Assembly: GCA_016705575.1 (NCBI GenBank)
Contig: JADIXX010000008.1
Coordinates: forward strand, 62,001 to 126,000
Source of the DNA: Candidatus Aalborgicola defluviihabitans
Lineage (GTDB): Bacteria > Pseudomonadota > Gammaproteobacteria > Burkholderiales > Burkholderiaceae_C
Reading direction: 5' to 3'
Length of the DNA stretch: 64,000 nucleotides
Shown here: positions 43,089-51,775 of the stretch, in pieces
Layout: each line of letters opens with the position of its first letter
Numbering within the stretch: position 1 is the stretch's first letter
Notes under the pieces: model-generated
The model's input: the letters and a program-made list of their open reading frames with translations, nothing else
Told to the model about the DNA's origin: nothing
Databases searched by the model: none
Position numbers and translations under genes: made by a program

Positions 43089-43982
43089 ATGGGCATTTCC
43101 CTGGATGGCAAATTGGTTGTGGCAATCTCTAGCCGCGCCTTGTTCGATTTTGAAGAAGAAAATCTGGTTTTCGAGCAATCGGATGACACGGCCTATATGC
43201 GACTCCAACTGGAGCGATTGGAAACACCGGCCAAACCCGGTGTTGCATTCTCGCTGGTTCAAAAGTTGCTCGCGTTCAATTTGGAGCCTTCGCAAAAGGT
43301 CGAAGTCGTTATCCTCTCGCGTAACGACCCGGTCAGTGGCCTACGCGTCATGAAATCAGCCGCTCACTACGCACTGCCGATCATCCGGTGTACGTTTACC
43401 AGAGGCGAGGCACCCTGGCGCTATCTAAAACCCTTACGTGCCAACCTGTTCCTGAGCACACACTTGAGTGACGTTCGCGCCGCATTAGCCGCTGGCGTGC
43501 CAGCGGCACAGGTCTACCCTCAGTCAGCCCATGCCAGTGATGCACATCCTTGCGAAGTACGCATTGCCTTTGACGGCGATGCGGTGTTGTTCAGCGACGA
43601 AGCCGAGCGTGTCTACCAGTCACAGGGCCTAAATGCCTTTCAACAGCACGAGATAGACAAGGTGGCGCTACCCCTGCCCGACGGCCCTTTCAAGCCCCTG
43701 CTCGTCGCGCTGCATCAGCTACAGCAGGCTTCCACACCCAACATGCGCATTCGTACGGCATTGGTAACGGCCCGCAGTGCGCCCGCGCACGAGCGTGCTA
43801 TCCGAACCTTGATGGACTGGAATATTGCCGTGGATGAAGCCATGTTCCTTGGGGGCCTGGACAAGGGTGAATTTTTGCGCGAGTTCGAACCGGATTTTTT
43901 CTTTGATGACCAGACTGGGCACATTGAATCCGCAGCGCGTCATGTCCCTTCTGGACATGTTGTCAGTGGCATCCGCAACTAG
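43089..43982 (+). CDS. 5'-nucleotidase, cN-I-like family
   Basis: A 297-residue protein with LVVAISSRALFDFEEE at the start, VVILSRNDPVSGLRVMKS, IAFDGDAVLFSDEAE (HAD-type Asp-x-Asp motif) and a closing FFDDQTGHIESA. These fit the bacterial 5'-nucleotidases related to cytosolic nucleotidase I, which remove phosphate from nucleoside monophosphates. The start lies 30 bp after the ilvA stop, so the two may share a transcript. Confidence 0.88.
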   Translation: MGISLDGKLVVAISSRALFDFEEENLVFEQSDDTAYMRLQLERLETPAKPGVAFSLVQKLLAFNLEPSQKVEVVILSRNDPVSGLRVMKSAAHYALPIIRCTFTRGEAPWRYLKPLRANLFLSTHLSDVRAALAAGVPAAQVYPQSAHASDAHPCEVRIAFDGDAVLFSDEAERVYQSQGLNAFQQHEIDKVALPLPDGPFKPLLVALHQLQQASTPNMRIRTALVTARSAPAHERAIRTLMDWNIAVDEAMFLGGLDKGEFLREFEPDFFFDDQTGHIESAARHVPSGHVVSGIRN

Positions 43983-44003
43983 AGCGCAGGTGCCGCTGTA
44001 GGT

Positions 44004-44717
44004 TCAGCGCGCAATTTCCTGGCCCACCCCAATGTAGGTGGTGTATCCACGTGCACGCAGCAAGCAAGCTGGACACTCCCCGCAACCATAGCCCCAGACA
44101 TGGCGTTGATCCCGTGTTCCCAAATAGCAGGTATGGGTGTGCTCCACAATCAGGTCTACCAAGGGCTGGCCACCCAGTGTTGACGCCAGTGCCCAGGTAG
44201 CAGCCTTGTCGATCCACATCAGCGGAGTTTCAATCAAAAACCGCTTGTCCATTCCCAGCGACAACGCGAGTTGCATGGCTTTCATGGTGTCATCGCGGCA
44301 ATCGGGGTACCCAGAAAAGTCGGTCTCACATACTCCAGTAACCATCACCTGTAGGTCACGCCGATAGGCCACGGCCGCAGCCAATGTCAAAAACAGCAAG
44401 TTTCGCCCGGGCACAAAGGTGTTGGGCAACCCGGTGCTTTCCATTTGGAAAGCGGTCTGGCGGGTCAAGGATGTTTCGCTGACCGCCCCCAGGACCGCGA
44501 GATCCAGCAAATGGTCTTCACCCAACTTGACAGCCCAATGCGGGAACTGAGCGCGAATTTCCTGTAAGACGACTAAACGCGCATCCAACTCCACGCTGTG
44601 GCGCTGGCGGTAATCAAAGGCAATGGTCTCCACCCGCTCGTAGCGTTGCAAAGCGTGGGCTAGGCAGGTAGTGGAATCCTGTCCACCGGAGAAAAGTACA
44701 AGGGCGCTGGTATGCAT
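44004..44717 (-). CDS. queC: 7-cyano-7-deazaguanine synthase
   Basis: Makes preQ0 from carboxydeazaguanine, ammonia and ATP for queuosine in tRNA. The 237-residue protein has the ATP-pyrophosphatase loop LFSGGQDSTTCLAHAL at the N terminus and a four-Cys zinc site near the C terminus (CYLGTRD and CGECPACLLRARGY). The length is normal. No other queuosine genes are adjacent. Confidence 0.96.
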   Translation of the reverse strand: MHTSALVLFSGGQDSTTCLAHALQRYERVETIAFDYRQRHSVELDARLVVLQEIRAQFPHWAVKLGEDHLLDLAVLGAVSETSLTRQTAFQMESTGLPNTFVPGRNLLFLTLAAAVAYRRDLQVMVTGVCETDFSGYPDCRDDTMKAMQLALSLGMDKRFLIETPLMWIDKAATWALASTLGGQPLVDLIVEHTHTCYLGTRDQRHVWGYGCGECPACLLRARGYTTYIGVGQEIAR

Positions 44718-45137
44718 GGCCGCAATGTTAGATCATGGCCTGTACCTAGGCACTTAACGGTGGATCATGGGTTGCGCACTGACTGACCGATTCACTGGCG
44801 CAATCGGGATTACCCTATTTGTCCCAGACGAAACCGTGTCTGCGTTGGCTCGACGCAGGTTCGCGGCTCGACCAATGATTGGCAATTGCAATTGGTTTGG
44901 GTTTGGGTTTGGGTTTGGGCCCCTTCAGTTATTTTCTATGTAGCCGTGCGTTTCTTAACGGCAGATTTAGACAGCCATTTAGTAGCGCACCTTTTGAGAT
45001 ACTTTCAAAAGTCTTCGTTTTACCGTCGAGATTCTCGTTTTATGCACCGCTTCGGTGCATAAATAAATGCAAACCCATTGGCGATTACGCCAACGCTGCA
45101 CAGCACGTCAGACTCGGCCGTACGCCGGCCATCTACT
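44718..45137. other. 420-bp non-coding gap with a G-quadruplex tract and a hairpin
   Basis: No gene is recognised. Four GGG runs separated by TTT lie at 44899-44919, a classic G-quadruplex pattern made of TTTGGG units. At 45038-45063 TTATGCACC and GGTGCATAA form a perfect hairpin with a five-base loop, 75 bp past the ilvD stop; it lacks a clear poly-T on the ilvD side. The rest appears to be plain intergenic DNA. Confidence 0.6.
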
Positions 45138-46997
45138 TCAGTAGTCCAGCAACGAAGCGTCCCGCACCGCACCTTTGTCAGCTGACATGACCAGCATGGC
45201 GTAGGCCTTGAGCGCGCTTGAGACCTTGCGGGGGCGGGGCAGCGCGGGCTTCCAGCCCTTGGCGTCTTGCTCGGCGCGCCGCCGGGCAAGCTCTTCGTCC
45301 GACACCAGCACGTTGATTGAGCGGGCATGGATGTCGATACGGATGCGGTCGCCGTTACGCACCAGGCCAATGGCACCACCGGCAGCAGCTTCGGGCGAGG
45401 CGTGGCCAATGGACAGACCCGAGGTGCCGCCCGAGAAGCGGCCATCGGTCAGCAGTGCGCAGGACTTGCCCAGCCCTTTGGACTTGATGTAGCTGGTGGG
45501 GTAAAGCATTTCTTGCATGCCGGGGCCGCCTTTGGGGCCTTCGTAGCGCACGATCACGATGTCACCGGGCTTGACCTTGTCGGCCAAGATGTTGGCCACG
45601 GCTTCGTCTTGCGATTCGGTCACGTAGGCGGGGCCTTCGAACACCATCAGCGCGTCGTCCACACCGGCGGTCTTGACCACACAGCCCTTGAGCGCAATGT
45701 TGCCCACCAGCACGGCCAAGCCGCCTTCTTGTGAGAAGGCATGGTCGCCAGAGCGAATGCAGCCGTTGGCGCGGTCCAGGTCCAGACTGGGCCAGCGGGT
45801 GTTCTGGCTGAACGCCGTTTGCGTGGGGATACCGGCCGGGCCAGCCATGTAGAAGGTTTTAACGGCCTCTGATGGGTTACGGGCAATGTCCCACTCGTCC
45901 AGCGCGTCCTTCATGGTCTTGGCGTACACGGTGGGCGTATCGGTGTGCAGTTTGCCAGCACGGTCCAGCTCACCCAAAATGGCCATGATGCCGCCGGCAC
46001 GGTGCACGTCTTCAATGTGGTACTTGTCGGTGTTGGGCGCCACCTTGCACAGCTGCGGCACCACGCGCGAGAGGCGGTCAATGTCGGCCATGGTGAAGTC
46101 AATCTCGGCCTCTTGCGCAATCGCCAGAATGTGCAGGATGGTGTTGGTGGAGCCGCCCATGGCGATGTCCAGCGTCATGGCGTTCTCAAACGCTTTGAAG
46201 CCGACAGAGCGCGGCAACACGCCGCTGTCGTCCTGCTCGTAATAGCGCTCACACAAATCCACAATCAAACGACCAGCGCGCTTGAACAATTGCTCGCGAT
46301 CCGAGTGCGTGGCCAGCGTGGTGCCGTTGCCGGGCAGCGAGAGGCCCAAGGCCTCGGTCAGGCAGTTCATGGAGTTGGCGGTGAACATGCCCGAGCAGGA
46401 GCCGCAGGTGGGGCAGGCCGAGCGCTCGACCTCAGCCACATCGGCGTCGGAGGCCGTGTCGTCAACGGCCATCACCATGGCGTCGATCAAGTCGAGCTTT
46501 TTGAAGGTCAGCTCATGCGTACCGGGCGTAGCCAACTTGACCTTGCCTGCCTCCATGGGGCCGCCGGACACAAACACCACGGGGATGTTGACGCGCATGG
46601 CCGCCATGAGCATGCCGGGGGTGATCTTGTCGCAGTTGGAGATGCACACCATGGCATCGGCGCAGTGGGCGTTGACCATGTATTCGACCGAATCCGCAAT
46701 GATGTCGCGGCTGGGCAGCGAGTACAGCATGCCGTCGTGGCCCATGGCAATGCCGTCGTCTACCGCAATGGTGTTGAACTCTTTGGCCACACCGCCGGCG
46801 GCCTCAATCTCACGCGCCACCAACTGGCCCATGTCTTTGAGGTGCACGTGGCCGGGCACAAACTGGGTGAATGAGTTCACGACCGCGATGATGGGTTTCT
46901 GAAAGTCGCCGTCTTTCATGCCAGTGGCGCGCCACAGTGCGCGGGCGCCCGCCATATTGCGACCAGAAGTAGAGGTTTTGGAACGGTATGCGGGCAT
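45138..46997 (-). CDS. ilvD: Dihydroxy-acid dehydratase
   Basis: Iron-sulfur enzyme of valine, leucine and isoleucine synthesis, 619 residues. The cluster Cys are in VCISNCDKITPGM and CPTCGSCSGMFTANSMNCL. GPKGGPGMQEML and DGRFSGGTSGLSIGHASPEA near the C terminus are family signatures. The length is normal. The promoter should lie in the 108 bp between its start and the following small gene. Confidence 0.97.
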   Translation of the reverse strand: MPAYRSKTSTSGRNMAGARALWRATGMKDGDFQKPIIAVVNSFTQFVPGHVHLKDMGQLVAREIEAAGGVAKEFNTIAVDDGIAMGHDGMLYSLPSRDIIADSVEYMVNAHCADAMVCISNCDKITPGMLMAAMRVNIPVVFVSGGPMEAGKVKLATPGTHELTFKKLDLIDAMVMAVDDTASDADVAEVERSACPTCGSCSGMFTANSMNCLTEALGLSLPGNGTTLATHSDREQLFKRAGRLIVDLCERYYEQDDSGVLPRSVGFKAFENAMTLDIAMGGSTNTILHILAIAQEAEIDFTMADIDRLSRVVPQLCKVAPNTDKYHIEDVHRAGGIMAILGELDRAGKLHTDTPTVYAKTMKDALDEWDIARNPSEAVKTFYMAGPAGIPTQTAFSQNTRWPSLDLDRANGCIRSGDHAFSQEGGLAVLVGNIALKGCVVKTAGVDDALMVFEGPAYVTESQDEAVANILADKVKPGDIVIVRYEGPKGGPGMQEMLYPTSYIKSKGLGKSCALLTDGRFSGGTSGLSIGHASPEAAAGGAIGLVRNGDRIRIDIHARSINVLVSDEELARRRAEQDAKGWKPALPRPRKVSSALKAYAMLVMSADKGAVRDASLLDY

Positions 46998-47105
46998 GGA
47001 GCGATCTCTCTGTTTGGCGTTAAGTCAGAGCCAAATTATCGCCCACTGCCCGTTTTGATGACCGCCATGCAACAAATGCCCGCAACGCCAACAAGAGAAC
47101 GACTT

Positions 47106-47516
47106 CTACCGTGTTGGTGGGACCAACTGCCACCCTTCCGGGCAGTATTGCGTGTAAGGGTAATACTGGCCCACCGAGCGGCAGAAATACCAGGCATCGG
47201 CTGGCGGTGGAGGAGGCATGGAGGGTGCGGGAGCAACCTCGGCCGGCGCGACATAGGTCGCGATTGGCGGTGCGTACGTGACTGGTGGCGATACGTACAC
47301 AGGCGGTGGTGGGCTTGGTTGGCTATTGGCGGCCCCGATTATCGCGCCCGCAAGCCCCAGGAACAACAGCGGAGCGACCCAACCAGCGTCGCCGCCGAGA
47401 TGCGAGTATTCGCGGTGCGGCTGACGGTAATAGCCCCGTGGGCCATCAGCCAATGCGTTGGTGCCCAGAGTGGCAATAAGTAGTGCCAAGCCGACGGATT
47501 GTGCGATTTTCTTCAT
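47106..47516 (-). CDS. Exported proline-rich small protein
   Basis: A 136-residue protein with a signal peptide ending at NALA/DG (about residue 23). A hydrophobic, Gly/Ala-rich stretch (VAPLLFLGLAGAIIGAA) follows, then a proline-rich region (PSPPPPVYV) and a C-terminal motif of the type WYFCRSVGQYYPYTQYCPEGW with two Cys. This ending is seen in many short exported proteins of Burkholderiales. The function is unknown. It lies upstream of ilvD on the same strand. Confidence 0.75.
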   Translation of the reverse strand: MKKIAQSVGLALLIATLGTNALADGPRGYYRQPHREYSHLGGDAGWVAPLLFLGLAGAIIGAANSQPSPPPPVYVSPPVTYAPPIATYVAPAEVAPAPSMPPPPPADAWYFCRSVGQYYPYTQYCPEGWQLVPPTR

Positions 47517-47732
47517 GGTGTGCCTTTACATCCTCCTCAACGTTGTCAGCCTTCGGTGGTTGACAGAGCGGCTCTCCATTGCTGATCGCTACGTACCAAA
47601 TGACCATATTCAAGTGGCCGTTACAACGACCGATGGGCAATTACGGAAAAAGTACCCCACGGGTTCTCGGTCTGTTTGGCAAAATGCGAACAAACTACCG
47701 GCCAACGGCCACTTTGCAAAGCAGCAATACGC

Positions 47733-48380
47733 ATGAACCATGAAACTCAAGGCCACGGAACTCCGACGCGCGTTCAGACAAGTACCTTTAGTCGGGTTGC
47801 CGTACTAAGCACCGCAGCGGCTGTACTGGCCGGCTCCTTCGGCGGCTGTTCCATTTGGCCCCAATCACTCTCTTTGCAGTCTGAACCCCTTCCAGAGGCT
47901 CCGCAGCAAGTGAGGGGAGCGAAAGCACCCAATCAAGCGCCAGAGCCTTCAACGTCTGTAGCATTGCCTGTCAGCGCCGTTACGGCAACTGCCATACCAC
48001 CTGCGGCAGAAGTTAAAGCTGTCGAAGTGACAGCGCCCAAAAAAGCCGCTTTTCCTGCACCAGACACCGCTCAACCGGTCCCGGTAATCCCAAAGGTGAA
48101 ACCCAGTGTGGCAATCGATGCCACCAAGCCTTCTCACCCGGATAAGTCGTGGCATGGCTACTACGTTAATGTCGGGTTGTTCGCTGTCGAAAGGAATGCC
48201 CGCAAAGCGCAACAAACGCTGGAACGAGCGGGTCTGGCTGTCCAAACCCAAGAAGTTCGGACCAAAGATGCGAAGGCGACCCGCATCCGCGTTGGACCGT
48301 TTGTAAAACAGGCTCAGGCAAAAGCAGCAGCCAAGAAGATTCGCGCAGTAAAACTCGACGCAGTCGTCGTGCATCACTGA
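47733..48380 (+). CDS. SPOR domain-containing envelope protein
   Basis: A 215-residue protein with one N-terminal hydrophobic segment (about 19-36), a long proline/alanine-rich linker (40-140) and a C-terminal SPOR domain (about 145-212). The SPOR repeat is visible as WHGYYVNVGLFAVERNARKAQQTLERAG and RIRVGPFVKQAQAKAAAKKI. SPOR domains bind denuded peptidoglycan at division sites. The ATG at 47733 puts the hydrophobic segment near the N terminus. It may be a lipoprotein (FGGCS), though the lipobox is weak. Confidence 0.8.
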   Translation: MNHETQGHGTPTRVQTSTFSRVAVLSTAAAVLAGSFGGCSIWPQSLSLQSEPLPEAPQQVRGAKAPNQAPEPSTSVALPVSAVTATAIPPAAEVKAVEVTAPKKAAFPAPDTAQPVPVIPKVKPSVAIDATKPSHPDKSWHGYYVNVGLFAVERNARKAQQTLERAGLAVQTQEVRTKDAKATRIRVGPFVKQAQAKAAAKKIRAVKLDAVVVHH

Positions 48381-48519
48381 CTGCGCCTTTGCCTGTTGGC
48401 ACTGATACCGGGGCTGGTATCGGTCCGGCCTAAAATACGCCCTTTCAAAATCACTTCAATCCTTTGATCCTGTGCATGCCCCGGGAGGGGGCGCTTGAGA
48501 CTATTGCCGAGGACTGAAT

Positions 48520-49209
48520 TTGCGCGGGAACTTCAACAGTTCACAACTTGTTAGCTTACTCAGCACTTGGGGTCACACGGATGCGCAGGCGTCCCTGCAG
48601 GACTGGGCACACCAGCTTAGTTTGTGGCTGGGCCCTTTCGATGCCATCACGCTGCAAGGGGTTCATCAGTCGATCACAACAGCATCCGCTTCAGTGCGAC
48701 CTCAGGCGTCAATGCCAGGCGCCCAAACGCTAAATGAAGCACTGCAGCGGGTGCGCTCTGACTTGGTGAATTCCATTTCGGCTTGGCAACGGCCACGCCC
48801 TGGAGGATCCGATGACACCGAAGTCGCTGGCGAATTTGCACCATACAGAACGCAATACATTGAACTGCAGCGCCGCATGGAATGGCGGCTAGATCCCTTT
48901 CGCGTTCATTGCAGGCAGGTACTCTCACGAACCCATTCCCGGTTGAAGCAACTGGCCGACCTGGATGCGGCACTGGAACAGACGCTAACAAAGCGAGAGA
49001 AGGCCTTGCTATCCAAACTACCTGCATTACTGGAACAACGCTTTATGCAATTGAAGAGACACCACGACGATGGCCCCCACATAGTTGGTTGGTTGAGCCC
49101 TTTTGAAAGGGAGTTTCGCGCGCTGATATTGGCAGAAATGAACCTTCGGATGGAGCCCATCATGGGATTGATTGAAGCATTTGCTAACGGAACACACACA
49201 ACACAATGA
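48520..49209 (+). CDS. DUF3348 family protein, motor-like operon gene 1
   Basis: A 229-residue soluble, mostly helical protein that I assign to DUF3348 by its pattern and neighbours. No signal or membrane segment is seen, so it should be cytoplasmic. Residues 75-100 (TLNEALQRVRSDLVNSISAW) and 110-160 are amphipathic helices. Its start is an alternative codon TTG at 48520 in the given frame, with no ATG nearby. It overlaps the next gene by 4 bp (ATGA at 49206-49209). The function is unknown. By position it may be a cytoplasmic adaptor for the membrane complex encoded downstream. Confidence 0.75.
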   Translation: MRGNFNSSQLVSLLSTWGHTDAQASLQDWAHQLSLWLGPFDAITLQGVHQSITTASASVRPQASMPGAQTLNEALQRVRSDLVNSISAWQRPRPGGSDDTEVAGEFAPYRTQYIELQRRMEWRLDPFRVHCRQVLSRTHSRLKQLADLDAALEQTLTKREKALLSKLPALLEQRFMQLKRHHDDGPHIVGWLSPFEREFRALILAEMNLRMEPIMGLIEAFANGTHTTQ

Positions 49210-51122
49210 ACAGGTTTCTATTTCCGATCAGCTTTGCAATGGGGTTGGTTGCCGTGATTTGGGTTGGCGTGGGCTTTATTGGATCGAGTGCATTGGCACT
49301 GGCTATGACCCTTGCGATAGCCGGGGTCTACTTGCTGGGTGCCCATGAACTTCGGCTGTTTCGTGCGGCCACCACCTCATTGGCGACTGCGCTAACGGAT
49401 ATTCCACACCCCCTTGTAGCTCTGGGTACGTGGCTCGAACGCCTGCCCTCTTCCCTGCAAAACGCTGTGCGCCTGCGCGTTGAGAGTGAACGCGGGGCCT
49501 TACCCGGCCCTGCGTTGACGCCATACTTGGTGGGACTTTTGGTGATGTTGGGCATGCTGGGCACCTTCCTGGGCATGGTTGTGACGTTCAAGGGTGCCGT
49601 GTTTGCCTTGGAAGGCTCTACGGATCTGCAGGCCATTCGCACCGCAATGGCAGCCCCCATCAAGGGGCTGGGTCTCTCGTTTGGCACTTCTGTCGCAGGG
49701 GTCGCTGCGTCGGCCATGCTGGGTTTAATGTCGGCCATCAGTCGGCGTGAGAGGTCAACCGTCGCCCGCAACCTCGACAGCAAGATTGCGACGGTTCTTC
49801 GCCCTTTTTCTCATGCCCATCACCGTGAAGAAACCTTGCAAGCACTGCAGGCACAAACCCGTGCGTTGCCCAACGTTGTGGACCGACTGACTGCCATGAT
49901 GGAACAGATAGAGCAACGCAACCAGCAGTTGAACGAGAGCTTGACGAGCCGACAGGATCAATTTCACCGCGAAGTTGCGGTGGCTTACACCGGACTGGCG
50001 GATGACGTCGGAAGATCCCTGAGAGACAGCCTGGTAGAAAGCTCCACATTGGCCAGCGAGAGCATCAAGCCCGTGGTGGAGGCTGCCATGGCCGACATGG
50101 CCCGAGAGTCGCGGTTGCTGCACGAGCGCACCAGCGAGTCTGCGCAGGCACAACTAGCCGGGCTGACAACATCGCTGCGCGACGCATGGCGGCGTGCAGG
50201 CCAGCAGACGCTGGAACAACAACAGGGCATCTGCCAGACGCTGGTAGAAACAGCCGGCGCAATCACCGGGCACACCACGGAACATGCCAATCGGGCGATG
50301 GGCGGCATCAGCCGTTTGCTGGAACGTGCTGAGACTTTGGTCAGCTCACGGATTGACGCCGAGGCCGACTGGATGAAGCACCAGGGTGACCGTATGGATC
50401 AGTTGGCTAGTCTTTGGCGAAAGGAGCTGGGCGCGCTACGGGATGACGAAGCCTCACGGGGACACACGGCGCTTGAACGCCTGGGCGAACTACAAGCGGC
50501 ACTTGCGCTGCAGTTGGCGACTTTGGGCGCTGCATTGGAAGCTCCTTTGGAGCGCCTCATGCAAACAGCAGCCGAAGCCCCGAAAGCCGCAGCTGAATTG
50601 ATCACCCAACTGCGCAAAGAAATGACCCACGCTACCAAGCGAAACGCTGTTGCACTGCAAGAGCGCACCGACTTGATGGAACGCATGAGCGCACTGCTGG
50701 ATGCTGCTGGCCAGACTGCACTGGAGCAGCGCGCAGCCATTGACTCGTTGGTAGCCTCAGCCGCCACGGCGCTGGACAAGACCGGCAACCGATTTGAAGC
50801 ACTGCTTGGCGTTCAGGCCGACAACGCGAAGAACGTAGTGGCCCACGTGAGCGGTAGTGCTATCGAGCTGTCCAGCCTGGGCGAGTCCTTTCACCTTGCC
50901 GTGAAGCTTTTCAACGACTCCAACAACAAACTGATTGAGAGTTTGCAACGCATCGAAGGTGCGGTGAGTCAGTCCATGCTGCGAAGCGACGAACAACTTG
51001 CCTACTACGTGGGCCAAGCGCGCGAAGTGATTGACCTGAGCCTCACGTCACAAAAAGCAGTCGTCGAAGATTTGCGTCGACTCCACAGCAAATCCATTGC
51101 GCACCCAGAGGGCAGTCTTTGA
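49206..51122 (+). CDS. DUF802 protein: MotA/TolQ/ZorA-like membrane subunit with long helical tail
   Basis: A 638-residue protein. Four membrane segments lie at about 4-24, 28-46, 105-127 and 155-177. The last two carry LGMLGTFLGMVVTFKG and KGLGLSFGTSVAGVAASAMLG, closely like the conserved helix pair of TolQ, ExbB, MotA and ZorA proteins. Residues 181-638 are a long, charged, Ala-rich helical or coiled-coil tail (EMTHATKRNAVALQERTDLM and similar), reaching into the cytoplasm. This layout matches ZorA of the Zorya defence system, where the tail senses or signals. It is coupled at both ends, by ATGA to DUF3348 and by TGATG to the OmpA-like gene. Confidence 0.85.
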   Translation: MNRFLFPISFAMGLVAVIWVGVGFIGSSALALAMTLAIAGVYLLGAHELRLFRAATTSLATALTDIPHPLVALGTWLERLPSSLQNAVRLRVESERGALPGPALTPYLVGLLVMLGMLGTFLGMVVTFKGAVFALEGSTDLQAIRTAMAAPIKGLGLSFGTSVAGVAASAMLGLMSAISRRERSTVARNLDSKIATVLRPFSHAHHREETLQALQAQTRALPNVVDRLTAMMEQIEQRNQQLNESLTSRQDQFHREVAVAYTGLADDVGRSLRDSLVESSTLASESIKPVVEAAMADMARESRLLHERTSESAQAQLAGLTTSLRDAWRRAGQQTLEQQQGICQTLVETAGAITGHTTEHANRAMGGISRLLERAETLVSSRIDAEADWMKHQGDRMDQLASLWRKELGALRDDEASRGHTALERLGELQAALALQLATLGAALEAPLERLMQTAAEAPKAAAELITQLRKEMTHATKRNAVALQERTDLMERMSALLDAAGQTALEQRAAIDSLVASAATALDKTGNRFEALLGVQADNAKNVVAHVSGSAIELSSLGESFHLAVKLFNDSNNKLIESLQRIEGAVSQSMLRSDEQLAYYVGQAREVIDLSLTSQKAVVEDLRRLHSKSIAHPEGSL

Positions 51123-51775
51123 TGTTCGACGCGGACGCAAGCGACGATGGCGTGGAGCAAACGGCACCGGTTTGGGCCGTTTTTGGCGACCTGATGTCGG
51201 GATTGCTGGGCGCATTTGTCCTGATACTGGTTGGCGTGCTGGTGGTCCAGATGGACCTTGTGGCCAATCTGCAGTCGGAAGTCAAGAAGCGCCAAGTGGA
51301 AGAGCAACGCCGCATGGCCCTGGAGAAGGCATTGGCCATTCCACTGCAGGCAGGGCGAGTCACACTGAACAATGGCCGCATTGGCATCAGCGGCAGCGTC
51401 TTGTTTCCCGTGAACTCTGAAGAATTGCGTCCCGACGGTCGTCAGTTGCTGAAGAGTTTGGTCCCCCCCTTGCAGGTGTACCTTGGGGAGCGCGATGAAA
51501 TGTTGATGGTCAGCGGGTTTACGGATGACAAGCGAATCCAGCAAGGCAACCAACGCTTTACCGATAACCTGGAGCTGTCAGCGCAACGCGCCCTGACGGT
51601 CACCCGCGCTTTAATTGACGAGGGAATGCCCTCGGCGCGTGTCTTCGCTGCGGCATTTGGGGCCGAGCAGCCCGTGGCTTCCAACAGCAATGATTCGGGG
51701 CGTGCATTGAACCGGCGGGTCGAGATGGCACCCGTTCCCAAATCCTCACCCCAAAAGCCGCCAGCACATGAGTGA
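51122..51775 (+). CDS. OmpA/MotB/ZorB-like stator partner
   Basis: A 217-residue protein. A short acidic N terminus leads to one membrane helix (about 18-42) reading VFGDLMSGLLGAFVLIL, with Asp23 at the position of the proton-binding Asp of MotB, ExbD and ZorB. The C-terminal half (about 100-205) is an OmpA-like peptidoglycan-binding domain with SGFTDD, LELSAQRA and LNRRVEM. The ATG at 51122 overlaps the DUF802 stop as TGATG. Pairing with the DUF802 protein would give a peptidoglycan-tethered, ion-driven membrane motor; this is inferred from the architecture. Confidence 0.9.
   Translation: MFDADASDDGVEQTAPVWAVFGDLMSGLLGAFVLILVGVLVVQMDLVANLQSEVKKRQVEEQRRMALEKALAIPLQAGRVTLNNGRIGISGSVLFPVNSEELRPDGRQLLKSLVPPLQVYLGERDEMLMVSGFTDDKRIQQGNQRFTDNLELSAQRALTVTRALIDEGMPSARVFAAAFGAEQPVASNSNDSGRALNRRVEMAPVPKSSPQKPPAHE

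Noticed and set aside
45038..45063. Rho-independent terminator after ilvD
   Set aside because: The hairpin is perfect, but the bases after it in the ilvD direction are AAAACGAG, not a T run, so it is described only as a hairpin.
45945..46874. Long open frame on the plus strand inside ilvD
   Set aside because: Antisense shadow of ilvD, rich in His, Gln and Val, with no recognisable domain.
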